Origin: Phycisphaerae bacterium
GTDB taxonomy: Bacteria; Planctomycetota; Phycisphaerae; Tepidisphaerales; Tepidisphaeraceae
Reading direction: 5' to 3'
NCBI GenBank assembly: GCA_026004655.1
Contig: BPJO01000006.1
Location: 1 to 64,000 of the forward strand
Length of the DNA stretch: 64,000 nucleotides
The translations under genes were made by a program, and so were the position numbers. The stretch's first letter is position 1; each line of letters opens with the position of its first letter. Below are positions 1 through 9,731 of the stretch, piece after piece. The notes beneath the pieces are model-generated. The model was not told where the DNA came from, ran no database searches, and saw only the letters and a program-made list of their open reading frames with translations.

Positions 1-1
1 T

Positions 2-253
2 GTGGTTCTCGGAGGAGCCGACGTCATCGCATTCACAGGCGGGATCGGCGAAAACCAGATCCGGTTACGTGAACGCGTCTGCGAAAATCTGGATTTTGCG
101 GGTATCCGAATCGACCCCGGAAAAAACAAACAACGGGGCGTTGAAACCCGGATCAGTGCCGACGATTCACGAACACAGATCTGGATCGTCCCGACCAACG
201 AAGAACTGATTGTCGCCAGACAGACCCAGGAGGTTTTACAGGCGTTCAACTAA
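2..253 (+). CDS. ackA: Acetate kinase, C-terminal part (cut by window edge)
   Basis: Only the last 83 residues are inside the window. They carry the acetate kinase C-terminal pattern: the FTGGIGEN motif near the start, followed by CENLDFAGI and the end stretch VPTNEELIVARQT. The enzyme converts acyl-phosphate plus ADP to acyl-acid plus ATP. In PV-type BMC loci it sits with the shell genes and is thought to act on the acyl-phosphate made from lactaldehyde, giving lactate and ATP. The next gene begins 62 bases downstream on the same strand, so it is probably part of the BMC operon. The N-terminus, and possibly further BMC genes such as the phosphotransacylase PduL, must lie before position 1. 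Confidence 0.9.
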   Translation: MVLGGADVIAFTGGIGENQIRLRERVCENLDFAGIRIDPGKNKQRGVETRISADDSRTQIWIVPTNEELIVARQTQEVLQAFN

Positions 254-315
254 AGTCAGTGATCGATACGGGCCGTGTTGGCCCTGACAGAATCGTCTAC
301 CAAAGGAGTTTAAGC

Positions 316-585
316 ATGGCAGCAGGTGAAGCAATCGGATTAATTGAGACACGAGGTCTGGTCCCGGCCGTCGAAGCGTTGGACGCAGCCCTCAAGGCAG
401 CCAATGTCAGTTATGTGGACAACCACAAAGTGGGCAACGGGATGGTGGCCTTTACCCTCAAGGGAGATGTTGCCGCCGTTCGTGCGGCCGTCGATGCCGC
501 CGCCGAAGCCGCTGCCAAACTCGGAGAAGTGGTCAGCGTGCATGTGATCGCGCGTCCTCACCCGGACGTGTCGAAAATGGGCTAA
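316..585 (+). CDS. BMC-H hexameric microcompartment shell protein
   Basis: An 89-residue single BMC-domain protein, the usual size of a hexamer-forming shell protein. It shows the typical start (EAIGLIETRGLVPAVEALDAALKAA), the central KVGNGMVAFTLKGDVAAV segment and the end VVSVHVIARPHPDV. Such proteins tile the facets of the microcompartment and form small pores for substrates. The ATG at 316 is chosen because AAAGGAG lies at 302-308 and because family members start directly at this point. It is the only BMC-H gene visible here; the three pentamer genes that follow would close the vertices. Confidence 0.95.
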   Translation: MAAGEAIGLIETRGLVPAVEALDAALKAANVSYVDNHKVGNGMVAFTLKGDVAAVRAAVDAAAEAAAKLGEVVSVHVIARPHPDVSKMG

Positions 586-646
586 TCACCAGACGCTTCT
601 GCTTACGTCACTGATCCACATCGAGGATTCGATTCACGGAGCGCCT

Positions 647-967
647 ATGTTTCTTGCCCGCGTGACAGGACAAGTGGTTTCGACCCTGAAGGACAAAACC
701 CTTCAGGGACAGAAACTGATGGTCGTCGAACCGTTGAACATCAAATACGACGACCAGAAGAAACCCGCCTCGCTGGGCAACACCGGTCGGGCGATCGTCG
801 CGATCGATGTCGTAGGTTGCGGCGAAGGACAACTGGTGTTGGTGGTTCAGGGGTCGTCGGCCCGGATGACCGAACAGACGAAAAATCTTCCCGCCGATGC
901 CGTGATCGTCGGGATTGTTGATCAAGCCACCTATTCGGGAAAGACCTTCTATCAGGCCAAAGCTTGA
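647..967 (+). CDS. BMC-P pentameric vertex protein (EutN/CcmL family), copy 1
   Basis: A 106-residue EutN/CcmL protein. It begins with the family pattern MFLARVTGQVVSTLKDKTLQGQKLMVVEPL and continues with a beta-barrel core including VAIDVVGCGEGQLVLVVQGSSAR and the end VDAVIVGIVDQATYSG-like block. Pentamers of this family cap the twelve corners of the shell. It lies between the BMC-H gene and the aldehyde dehydrogenase in the same operon. This window contains three divergent BMC-P genes, a number that is characteristic of the PV-type BMC. Confidence 0.93.
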   Translation: MFLARVTGQVVSTLKDKTLQGQKLMVVEPLNIKYDDQKKPASLGNTGRAIVAIDVVGCGEGQLVLVVQGSSARMTEQTKNLPADAVIVGIVDQATYSGKTFYQAKA

Positions 968-1031
968 CTAAAACGGGTCGGTGTGCGGGGTGCGATTTTC
1001 GAATCGATCCCTCCAGACGGAGATATCACCA

Positions 1032-2507
1032 ATGGACGCAACACTAGTACAGGATGTCGTCGCCGAAGTGATGCGGAAACTGCAATCGAAGGTCGATTTC
1101 AAGTCCCCGGTACCACGGGTCGGTGAAGACGCTCCGGCCAACGAACCGATGCGCGACAACTCCAGCGCGTCAGGGAGCAACGTTGACGGTCGGTACGGGA
1201 TTTTCAATAACGTCGATGATGCCGTCCGGGCGGCCAGCGAATCCCAGCAAAAACTCCTCAAACTTTCTCTCGACGAGCGAGACCAAATCGTCAAACTGAT
1301 CAAATCGATCGCCCGACAAAACGCTCATCGTTGGGGAGAAATCGAGTTCAAGGAAACCAAGATCGGTCGACTCGATCACAAGATCGAAAAGCTCCAGATT
1401 CTAGAACTGGTTCCCGGAGTCGAATATCTCAAAACCTATGCCAATTCCGGGAGCAACGGGGTCTGCCTGGAAGAGTTTGCCCCGTTCGGTGTCATCGGGG
1501 TGATCACTCCGGTCACTCACTCGGTACCCACCCTCTCAGCCAACGCGATCAACATGATCGCCAGCGGAAACTCGATCGTGGCCAATCCTCACCCGAGCGG
1601 AAAGGATTGCGCGGTACTGGCTGTTCGTGAATACAACCAGCAGATCGCCAATCGGTTCGGGATCGAACATCTGATCACGATCCTGGCAAACCCGTCTCTT
1701 GAAACCGCCGACGCGATTTTCAATCACCGTGGGATCTCCTTGTTGGTGGTCACCGGAGGACCTGCCGTGGCCAAGGCGGCTTTGCGTAGCCCGAAACGGG
1801 CGATCGTCGCAGGACCGGGAAACCCACCCGTCGTGGTCGATGAAACCGCCTGTCTGAAAAATGCCGCTGAGTCGATCATCAAAGGCGCCAGTTACGACAA
1901 CAACCTGTTATGCATCGGCGAAAAACAGGTGTTTGTGGTCGAAAGTGTTTATGACAAGCTGGTGTCAGCCCTTCAGACAGCCGGTGCAGTTCAACTGACC
2001 CGTCCTCAAATCGAACGACTGACCCAACAGGCGTTCAAGCCCGGCCAAGATCACAAACCGCATGTAAACAAGGATTTTGTCGGAAAAGACGCCCGACTCT
2101 TGGTAGAGGCAGCCGGGGCTTCTGCACCCCCGTCCTGCCAACTGACGTTCGGAGAAACGGATTTTGATCACCCGTTCGTCCAGGAAGAACAGATGATGCC
2201 TTTCATCCCCCTGGTTCGGGTCCGGGACGTCAACGAAGCCATGGACAAGGCAATCGAATCCGAGCACGGGTATCGACACACCGCGATCATTCATTCGCGG
2301 AATCTGGAGACGATCACCCGTTTCGGACGACGGGCCGCTACCACGTTGTTCGTGGTCAATGGAGCATCTCCTTCGGGTTTGGGTCTGGGGGGACAGGGAT
2401 ATCTGAGTTACTCCATCGCGACCCCCACCGGTGAAGGGATCACGACGCCTCTGACTTTCACCCGGTATCGACGTGTGATGATTACCGGGTCGTTGAGAAT
2501 GATTTGA
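1032..2507 (+). CDS. CoA-acylating aldehyde dehydrogenase (PduP-like) of the microcompartment
   Basis: A 491-residue aldehyde dehydrogenase. The catalytic cysteine is about residue 294 in NNLLCIGEKQ, and ITPVTHSVPT, the NPH segment and the FVVNGASPSGLGLGGQGYLS end match the CoA-acylating PduP/EutE branch. It would oxidise lactaldehyde (or a related aldehyde) to acyl-CoA with NAD+ inside the BMC lumen. The start at 1032 is preferred: GGAG precedes it by 9 bases, and the N-terminus then begins with MDATLVQDVVAEVMRKL, an amphipathic helix followed by a Ser/Pro/Gly/Asn-rich linker to about residue 55. This is the usual architecture of an encapsulation peptide that targets cargo to the shell. Confidence 0.94.
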   Translation: MDATLVQDVVAEVMRKLQSKVDFKSPVPRVGEDAPANEPMRDNSSASGSNVDGRYGIFNNVDDAVRAASESQQKLLKLSLDERDQIVKLIKSIARQNAHRWGEIEFKETKIGRLDHKIEKLQILELVPGVEYLKTYANSGSNGVCLEEFAPFGVIGVITPVTHSVPTLSANAINMIASGNSIVANPHPSGKDCAVLAVREYNQQIANRFGIEHLITILANPSLETADAIFNHRGISLLVVTGGPAVAKAALRSPKRAIVAGPGNPPVVVDETACLKNAAESIIKGASYDNNLLCIGEKQVFVVESVYDKLVSALQTAGAVQLTRPQIERLTQQAFKPGQDHKPHVNKDFVGKDARLLVEAAGASAPPSCQLTFGETDFDHPFVQEEQMMPFIPLVRVRDVNEAMDKAIESEHGYRHTAIIHSRNLETITRFGRRAATTLFVVNGASPSGLGLGGQGYLSYSIATPTGEGITTPLTFTRYRRVMITGSLRMI

Positions 2508-2576
2508 GGAACTGACGGTCATCCGACTCCGGACGAATGGTCCGTCTCGAGCCCGCGTGAACCGTCATGAACAGGT

Positions 2577-2843
2577 ATGCAACTAGGCAAAGTCATCGGT
2601 CATGCCACCTCAACACTGAAACACCCGTCGATGAACGGTTGGCGGTTGTTGGTGGTCCAACCGTTGAACAACGCACGGGAACCTGAAAACGACCCGATCG
2701 TCGCGGTCAGTGGATTAAACGCATCCGTCGGTCAAGTGGTGGTGCTCAATTCGGACGGGAAAGGCGCCCGCGAACTGGTCAAAAACGAAAAATCACCGGT
2801 CCGGTATTTCGTCTGCGCGATCGAAAGTGAGGTTCAACCATGA
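2577..2843 (+). CDS. BMC-P pentameric vertex protein (EutN/CcmL family), copy 2
   Basis: An 88-residue EutN/CcmL protein starting MQLGKVIGHATSTLKHPSMNGW and containing RLLVVQPLN and GQVVVLNSDGKGARELV. It is shorter than copy 1 and clearly divergent in sequence, so the two are probably not interchangeable at the vertices. Its stop codon overlaps the start of the next gene (ATGA), showing translational coupling inside the BMC operon. Confidence 0.92.
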   Translation: MQLGKVIGHATSTLKHPSMNGWRLLVVQPLNNAREPENDPIVAVSGLNASVGQVVVLNSDGKGARELVKNEKSPVRYFVCAIESEVQP

Positions 2844-3541
2844 TCCTCACGCAACGTCAGATTGAACAGATCTTCAAAACCCGTGGAAAACTGGTGCTCC
2901 CCTTCCAAGCCCGGTTGACTCCCAACGCCCAGGATTGGGTCAGACACCAGAAGCTCGTGGTCCAGTACGACCAGGTGGATTTACCTACCGTCAGTCTTCC
3001 TGCGGAATCGGCTAAAACGTTGCCGGCAAAATACTTCTGGTGGTCGGACGGACCGGACGGTGTGGCCAAGGCGGCCATCGGGATGAGTGCCCGGGAGGTC
3101 TGCCTTGAACCCATGCCGATTCTCGAAGATTCGTCACGAACGATCAGCGCGGTACGCACCCTCGACCAGGCCGTCGGGCATAACGTCGTTCAGGGGGGCA
3201 TTTTACTGACCTCCAATCCGTCATTGGCTTGTCTACTAGCGAATCGAACCTCTTATCTTCGGGGCGTGTTGGCAGGGAAAATGTTCCACGTGGAACAATG
3301 CGTCACGACATTCGGGGCGAATGTGTTGATCGTCGAGCGGGAAACCTGGTCATTAACCCCGCTGAAAAACCTGTTAACTCGATTCTGTCGATTGTCACGA
3401 CGAACCGATCCTGTGATCGAAACCGAATTGCATTCGTTAAAAAGTTCCTGCGCCTGTTCGTCGAACCAGTCCCCGGGACTGACAACGGGGTGTCAGTGCA
3501 CCGGAGCAAAACGATCCTCCTGTCCGGGAGGTGTCGTATGA
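2840..3541 (+). CDS. Uncharacterised BMC-operon protein with RpiB/LacA-like C-terminal region
   Basis: A 233-residue protein of unknown function. Residues about 1-50 (LTQRQIEQIF... ARLTPNAQDWVRHQKLVV) resemble the short N-terminal segment found in EutT/EutQ-type proteins of other microcompartments. Residues about 105-190, with the pattern GGILLTSNPSLACLLANR ... GANVLIVERETWSLTPLKNLL, resemble the sugar-phosphate isomerase RpiB/LacA, but the catalytic features of that family are not obvious. The last 30 residues contain five cysteines, which is unusual. The gene overlaps both neighbours by four bases (ATGA), so it is translated together with two vertex proteins. A perfect parS site lies inside the gene and encodes MFHVEQ. 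Function is inferred only from position. Confidence 0.7.
   Translation: MILTQRQIEQIFKTRGKLVLPFQARLTPNAQDWVRHQKLVVQYDQVDLPTVSLPAESAKTLPAKYFWWSDGPDGVAKAAIGMSAREVCLEPMPILEDSSRTISAVRTLDQAVGHNVVQGGILLTSNPSLACLLANRTSYLRGVLAGKMFHVEQCVTTFGANVLIVERETWSLTPLKNLLTRFCRLSRRTDPVIETELHSLKSSCACSSNQSPGLTTGCQCTGAKRSSCPGGVV
3282..3297. other. parS: parS centromere-like site (ParB binding)
   Basis: The 16-base perfect palindrome TGTTCCACGTGGAACA fits the conserved bacterial parS consensus tGTTNCACGTGNAACa at every position. It is embedded in the coding sequence of the RpiB-like BMC gene, where it is read as MFHVEQ. parS sites are bound by ParB and cluster near the replication origin in most bacteria. No second perfect copy was found in this window. 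Confidence 0.8.
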
Positions 3542-3831
3542 GAATCGGAAAAGTCGTCGGAAAAGTTTCTCATTCGTTGCTTTATCCGACTTTGACCGGT
3601 GGACGTTTTGTGATTCTAGAAGTTCAGGACCGGTTTTCACTGGCGGGAAAACCTCGTCAGACGACCGAGGTACTGGTCGCTTACGATCATCTCGGAGCCG
3701 GGGAAGGGGATCAGGTCGCGTTCACTGAATCCCGCGAAGCCTGTATGCCTTTTTATCCGGAAAAGATTGTCCCTTTGGATGCGTATGTGACAGCAATCCT
3801 GGATCGGGTCATCATTGAAATGGAGATATAA
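3538..3831 (+). CDS. BMC-P pentameric vertex protein (EutN/CcmL family), copy 3
   Basis: A 97-residue EutN/CcmL protein beginning MRIGKVVGKVSHSLLYPTLTGGRFVILEV and containing VLVAYDHLGAGEGDQVAFTESREA and the end VTAILDRVII. The start at 3538 overlaps the preceding stop and is preceded by GGGAGGTG. It is the third member of the family in the operon and differs from the other two in length and in the loops. In PV-type microcompartments three BMC-P paralogues are typical. Confidence 0.92.
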   Translation: MRIGKVVGKVSHSLLYPTLTGGRFVILEVQDRFSLAGKPRQTTEVLVAYDHLGAGEGDQVAFTESREACMPFYPEKIVPLDAYVTAILDRVIIEMEI

Positions 3832-3833
3832 TC

Positions 3834-4733
3834 ATGGCTGTCAGTGTGGCGAACGAGTTCAAGATCAAACAACAGTTATGCGACATCGGTCACCGGATCT
3901 GGTTGAAAGGTTTCTGTGCAGGGAACGAGGGGAATCACTCCTACCGGATCGGTCCGAATCGGTTTTTGTGTACACCGACCGGGATCAGCAAGGGGTTTTT
4001 GAAACCCGACGACATCTGTGTGGTGGACGGTTCGGGGAAACAGTTGTCGGGAAAGCGCAAACGGACCAGCGAGTTTCTGCTTCACGCGCAGATTTATGCT
4101 GCACGTCCCGATGTCAATGCGGTGATCCATTCTCACCCCCCTCACGCGACCGCGTTCGCCGTCGCAGGAGTTGAGTTACCGACGTGCATTCATCCCGAAG
4201 CCGAAGTATTTCTCGGACCGGTTCACACCGCCAAATACGTTACCCCCGGAGATAAACGTCTTGGCGAATCCATCATGCCTTACGTCAAGGACAGCAACAC
4301 GATCATCCTGGCCAACCACGGGGTGGTCTGTTTTCATGCCGACCTCGAACAGTGCTACTATCAGCTCGAAATCGTCGACGCCTACAGCCGGATCCTGCTC
4401 CTGGCCAAACAGTTAGGAAGTGTCAACCCCCTGAAGAGCGACGAAATGGCGGAGCTGATCCAGTTGAAGAAGAAGTTTGGTCTTCCCGATCCGCGAATGG
4501 AAGAAGCCTCGAAAGGTTCGGTGTCGTGTGCGACCAGTGATTTCATGTCCCGCGTCGGTGGCGGTGACTTCGGAAGCCGGGGTCGTATGAGCATCAATGG
4601 TGGGACCTGTGCGGTTAAACCGCAGTCACCCTTGGAACGCGCGATCGGGTCCATGATCCCCGAACAATACTCCGAATCCGACATCGAACAGCTCGTACAG
4701 ATCATCACCGATCAGATCATGGCTAGTGTTTAG
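3834..4733 (+). CDS. Class II aldolase (fuculose-1-P / rhamnulose-1-P aldolase type) of the microcompartment
   Basis: A 299-residue class II aldolase. The zinc motif HSHPPH is at residues 99-104, the third histidine is about residue 162 in LANHGV, and the catalytic acid is probably Glu80 in the TSEF segment. Family members split L-fuculose-1-phosphate or L-rhamnulose-1-phosphate into dihydroxyacetone phosphate and L-lactaldehyde. The core ends near residue 225; after it comes a Gly/Ser-rich linker and a C-terminal amphipathic helix (SESDIEQLVQIITDQIM), which fits an encapsulation peptide at the C-terminus. It starts two bases after the vertex protein, so it belongs to the same operon. Substrate choice between fuculose and rhamnulose phosphate cannot be read from the sequence. 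Confidence 0.92.
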   Translation: MAVSVANEFKIKQQLCDIGHRIWLKGFCAGNEGNHSYRIGPNRFLCTPTGISKGFLKPDDICVVDGSGKQLSGKRKRTSEFLLHAQIYAARPDVNAVIHSHPPHATAFAVAGVELPTCIHPEAEVFLGPVHTAKYVTPGDKRLGESIMPYVKDSNTIILANHGVVCFHADLEQCYYQLEIVDAYSRILLLAKQLGSVNPLKSDEMAELIQLKKKFGLPDPRMEEASKGSVSCATSDFMSRVGGGDFGSRGRMSINGGTCAVKPQSPLERAIGSMIPEQYSESDIEQLVQIITDQIMASV

Positions 4734-4742
4734 GGAAAAGAC

Positions 4743-5864
4743 ATGACCAAATCCCTCGATACCAAGCTCACGGAGATCCACGCCGACCCTTCGGGTTCGA
4801 AGGCATTCATTCTTGCCGACGCGAAAGATGCCGATATGGCCAGTGGACTGGCAGCTACCGGTATCGATCCCCTGACCCGCAAACGACGTTCATTAGCCGA
4901 ATACCGCGAACAGATCCGTCAGGTGATTCGTCAGGGTCTGGTTGATATCGTCCTGATGAGTGCCAGCACGAACGAACTTCTGACCATCCGGGAACGTTTG
5001 TTCGACCAATCGACCATCACCCCCGCTGCCCGGGCCAACGACACCACCGACATTCACCTACCCTCCGGTGGGAACTATTTCCGGGAACCATCCCGACCTT
5101 TCAGGTCCGCATTAATCGACCATATCATGGCCGGCAAAATCGATCCCCAACCTCATGAGCGTCGTCTGGGTGCTGACCTGGGTCTGTATTCGATCACACC
5201 CAACAACCGACTCGAGTTCGACCTTCAGACGCTGGTTGCTTACCGGGAGTTCCGGGAAGAATCCGAAAGAAAAGGGTTTCGACATTTTCTTGAAGTATTC
5301 GACCCCAACGCTTGTGGAGATCACTGTCCTGCGGATGTGGGTCGGTTTATCAATGACCTGATCGTACGGACGCTGGCGGGGGTTTGCGGGAAAGGTCGAC
5401 CCATCTTTCTGAAAATCGTATATCACGGCCCTGCCGCGATGGAAGAACTGGCGTCATACGATCCACACCTGATCCCCGGAATACTCGGTGGAGCCAGCGG
5501 AACGACTTTCGACGCATTCCACCAGCTCTGGGAAGCCCGCAAATACGGGGCCCGAGCGGCTTTGTACGGTAGAATGATCAACAACTCCGAGCATCAAACC
5601 ACTTTCATTCAACACCTTCGTTGGCTGGCGGACGGTCAGATAGAACCCGTCGAAGCCGTCAAAAGTTATCACGGGTCCTTACAGAAACTCAAGATTCCCC
5701 CGTTCCGATCGTTGGAAGATGATTTGAAACCGACACTTCGGACCAGTCACTATTCGGGATCTTCGACATCGGTACGGGTTGACGGTCTGAAGACATCCGA
5801 CCAGACACCCCAGACCGACAAGGTCCGGGCCAGTCTGGAAAAGTGGCGACGTATACTGGGTTGA
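4743..5864 (+). CDS. Class I aldolase-like (beta/alpha)8 barrel protein, function unknown
   Basis: A 373-residue protein whose motifs look like the DeoC/LacD group of Schiff-base aldolases: FILADAKDADMASG near the N-terminus, a possible Schiff-base lysine in FLKIVYHGPAAMEEL (about residue 222), and a phosphate-binding-like stretch GILGGASGTTFDAF followed by RAALYGRMI. The reaction is not known. It begins nine bases after the class II aldolase and is followed by the PfkB kinase, so it is part of the sugar-degradation operon. It could act on a phosphorylated sugar made by the kinase, or serve as a second route that bypasses the microcompartment. The last 45 residues are Ser/Thr-rich and look like an unstructured tail. 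Confidence 0.72.
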   Translation: MTKSLDTKLTEIHADPSGSKAFILADAKDADMASGLAATGIDPLTRKRRSLAEYREQIRQVIRQGLVDIVLMSASTNELLTIRERLFDQSTITPAARANDTTDIHLPSGGNYFREPSRPFRSALIDHIMAGKIDPQPHERRLGADLGLYSITPNNRLEFDLQTLVAYREFREESERKGFRHFLEVFDPNACGDHCPADVGRFINDLIVRTLAGVCGKGRPIFLKIVYHGPAAMEELASYDPHLIPGILGGASGTTFDAFHQLWEARKYGARAALYGRMINNSEHQTTFIQHLRWLADGQIEPVEAVKSYHGSLQKLKIPPFRSLEDDLKPTLRTSHYSGSSTSVRVDGLKTSDQTPQTDKVRASLEKWRRILG

Positions 5865-5892
5865 ACCGAAAACGACATTTCGGAGCACGAAC

Positions 5893-7450
<1,558 letters not shown>

Positions 7451-7462
7451 TCGATATCCAGC

Positions 7463-8227
7463 ATGCTAGCGATCGAACGAAAACAACGTCTTCTGGCGAT
7501 ACTCCGTGAACGCAAGACCGCGACACTGGATGCCCTTGCGTCGGAGCTGGGGGTCAGCGGATCGACCGTTCGCCGCGATCTTGAATCCCTGGAATCCACC
7601 GGGGACGTCGAACGAACCCACGGGGGTGTGGTATGGATCGGGGACCGTCACGCCGGTCGGCCTTATGCGTTCGATTCGCGTCTCAACTACGCCACCGACG
7701 CCAAACGCAAAATCGCGCGGGCCGCCCGAAAACTCGTCACCCCCGGGCAAACGATTCTGATCGACGGTGGAACCACAACACTGTATTTCGCCGAAGAACT
7801 CCGCGGCCTGCACCTGCAGATCGTAACCAACTCCCTTCCGATTGCGGAGTTGTATCAGAACGACGAACGGGTGGAATTGATCCTCACCGGGGGACTGGCT
7901 TATCCGAGGTACGGCGTGTTGCTCGGACCCATCGCCGAATACCTGATCACGACGATTCATACCCAGACGTTGTTCTTAAGCGTCGCCGGGGTCCATGAGG
8001 GGTGGCTTTACAATCAGAACCTGCTTCTGGTCCAGGTGGAAGAAAAAATGATCCGTCAAAGCCAGCAGATCGTACTCCTGGTGGATCATTCCAAGTTCGG
8101 CCAACAGGCCTTGAGCAAACTGTGCGAGCTCGATCGCGTGGACACGATCGTCACGGATTCGGCTCCCCCTCCTGACCATTGGGAACAGATCCGAAAATCC
8201 GGGTGTCGATTGATTGTCGCTGAGTGA
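7463..8227 (+). CDS. DeoR-family transcriptional regulator
   Basis: A 254-residue DeoR protein. The N-terminal winged helix (KQRLLAILRERKTATLDALASELGVSGSTVRRDLESLE) matches the family, and the sugar-phosphate sensing domain shows ILIDGGTTTLYFAEEL and the end block LLVDHSKFG. Such proteins usually repress a neighbouring sugar operon and release DNA when a phosphorylated intermediate binds. It starts 12 bases after the isomerase, as the last gene of the BMC/sugar operon, so it most likely controls this operon. The operator is not visible because the operon promoter lies before the window. Confidence 0.9.
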   Translation: MLAIERKQRLLAILRERKTATLDALASELGVSGSTVRRDLESLESTGDVERTHGGVVWIGDRHAGRPYAFDSRLNYATDAKRKIARAARKLVTPGQTILIDGGTTTLYFAEELRGLHLQIVTNSLPIAELYQNDERVELILTGGLAYPRYGVLLGPIAEYLITTIHTQTLFLSVAGVHEGWLYNQNLLLVQVEEKMIRQSQQIVLLVDHSKFGQQALSKLCELDRVDTIVTDSAPPPDHWEQIRKSGCRLIVAE

Positions 8228-8346
8228 ACGTGCTTCCCGAGGGTTCGGACGAAATCATTGGATTTGCTTCTGCGGAGTTTTCATCCACGCATTCGGTGGG
8301 TTAAGATGATGCAGGGAGCCTTTATGTTTGGAGGTCTGATTCAGTC

Positions 8347-8796
8347 GTGGCCCAGGCAGATATTATCATCGCGGATGAGAAGCTTCTTCCCCAGGCGGTC
8401 GAGTTGTATAATTCGATGTTTCGTCCCAAACGGGAAGTCGATTTCTTTAAACGTCGGTTTCTTGGTCGTTACAACGTTCTGACCCTGATCGCCCGGTTGG
8501 GCGAAGTTCCGGTCGGTTTCTGGATCGGTTTTGAGCTTAAACCAGGCATGTTTTACCATTGGCTCGGTGCGGTCAAACCGGACGTACGACGTAGCGGAAT
8601 CGCCCGACAACTGCAGGAAGCCCAGCAAGCCTGGGCCAAAGATCACGGGTACGAACACATCCGCTGCGAATGTCTGAATCACCAGCGTGAGTTCATCCAT
8701 TTTGCCGTGGAAGTCGGTTATGACATTGTCGGGATCCGATGGGATAGCACCCATGCCGATAACCTGATCGTGTTTGAAAAGCACCTGGTGGAGTAA
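8347..8796 (+). CDS. GNAT-family N-acetyltransferase
   Basis: A 149-residue GNAT protein with the acetyl-CoA binding pattern VKPDVRRSGIARQLQEA and the later beta-strand IRCECLNHQREFIHFAVEVGY. The start is a GTG at 8347, with GGAGGT at 8330-8335. The acceptor substrate is unknown. It lies between the BMC operon and folP, with a 119-base gap after the DeoR gene. Confidence 0.82.
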   Translation: MAQADIIIADEKLLPQAVELYNSMFRPKREVDFFKRRFLGRYNVLTLIARLGEVPVGFWIGFELKPGMFYHWLGAVKPDVRRSGIARQLQEAQQAWAKDHGYEHIRCECLNHQREFIHFAVEVGYDIVGIRWDSTHADNLIVFEKHLVE

Positions 8797-8848
8797 CCCC
8801 GATCGTGGCCGGTCTGATATCGTTCAGGGTCGGTCCTAATGGCTTACG

Positions 8849-9695
8849 ATGAGTCCGTCCGATTTCAATCAGTGGCTGTTGTCCGAGCGGCGCAGGACGC
8901 TGGTCATGGGGGTTTTGAACGTGACCCCTGACAGCTTCAGCGACGGGGGGTCGATACCTTCAGACCGACCAGGCGATCCAGGTGGCACGGCAGATGATCG
9001 AACAGGGGGCAGATCTGATCGATGTCGGGGGTGAATCGACCCGACCCGGGGCCTTACGCGTTCCTGCCGATGAGCAGATCCGTCGGGTGATTCCGGTCAT
9101 CCGAGCCTTGTCGAAAATGAATATTGCCATCAGTATCGATACCACGCAAAGCCGGGTCGCCTCCGTCGCTTTGGACGAAGGCGCGTGCGCGATCAATGAC
9201 ATCTCGGCGGGGACCGACGACCCGGAAATGATCCGCTTGACCTCCCGCCAAGGATGTCCCGTGATCCTGATGCACATGCAAGGTACTCCCGAAACCATGC
9301 AGGTGAATCCCACCTATCAGAATGTGGTCCAGGAAGTAACGGATTATCTGCTGGACCGGGCCAGGACCTTCGAAACCCAAGGCGTGGACCGTCACAAAAT
9401 CATCCTCGACCCCGGAATCGGGTTCGGAAAAACCCTGGAACACAATCTGCTTTTGCTCAAACACCTTTCCCGATTGGTTGAGACCGGATATCCCGTCTTG
9501 ATCGGGACAAGCCGCAAGGGATTCATCGGGAGAATTTTGAACCTTCCCGAACCGTCAGACCGGTTGTACGGATCGTTGGCGAGTGTGGTTTGGTCGGTTT
9601 CTCAAGGGGTGTCCATCGTCCGGGTGCATGACGTGCTACCGAGCCGACAAGCCGTCACCCTGATCGAGTCGATCCGGTATATTGCCCCTTCTTGA
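8849..9695 (+). CDS. folP: Dihydropteroate synthase, reading frame interrupted at a G6 run
   Basis: All landmarks of dihydropteroate synthase are present but in two frames. The frame starting at 8849 gives LVMGVLNVTPDSFSDGG; the frame open to 9695 continues with RYLQTDQAIQVARQMIEQGADLIDVGGESTRPG and later INDISAG, LDPGIGFGKT and GTSRKGFIG. The switch falls exactly at GGGGGG (8945-8950): with five G the two parts join as DGGRYLQTD without loss of any residue. The enzyme condenses p-aminobenzoate with dihydropterin pyrophosphate in folate synthesis and is usually essential, so a sequence error or a recoding event is more likely than a dead gene. It lies just upstream of cdaA, a linkage also seen in other bacteria. 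Confidence 0.85.
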
Positions 9696-9731
9696 GATCC
9701 GACCCCCGATCAAGCACCTGCAAAGGGTGTC

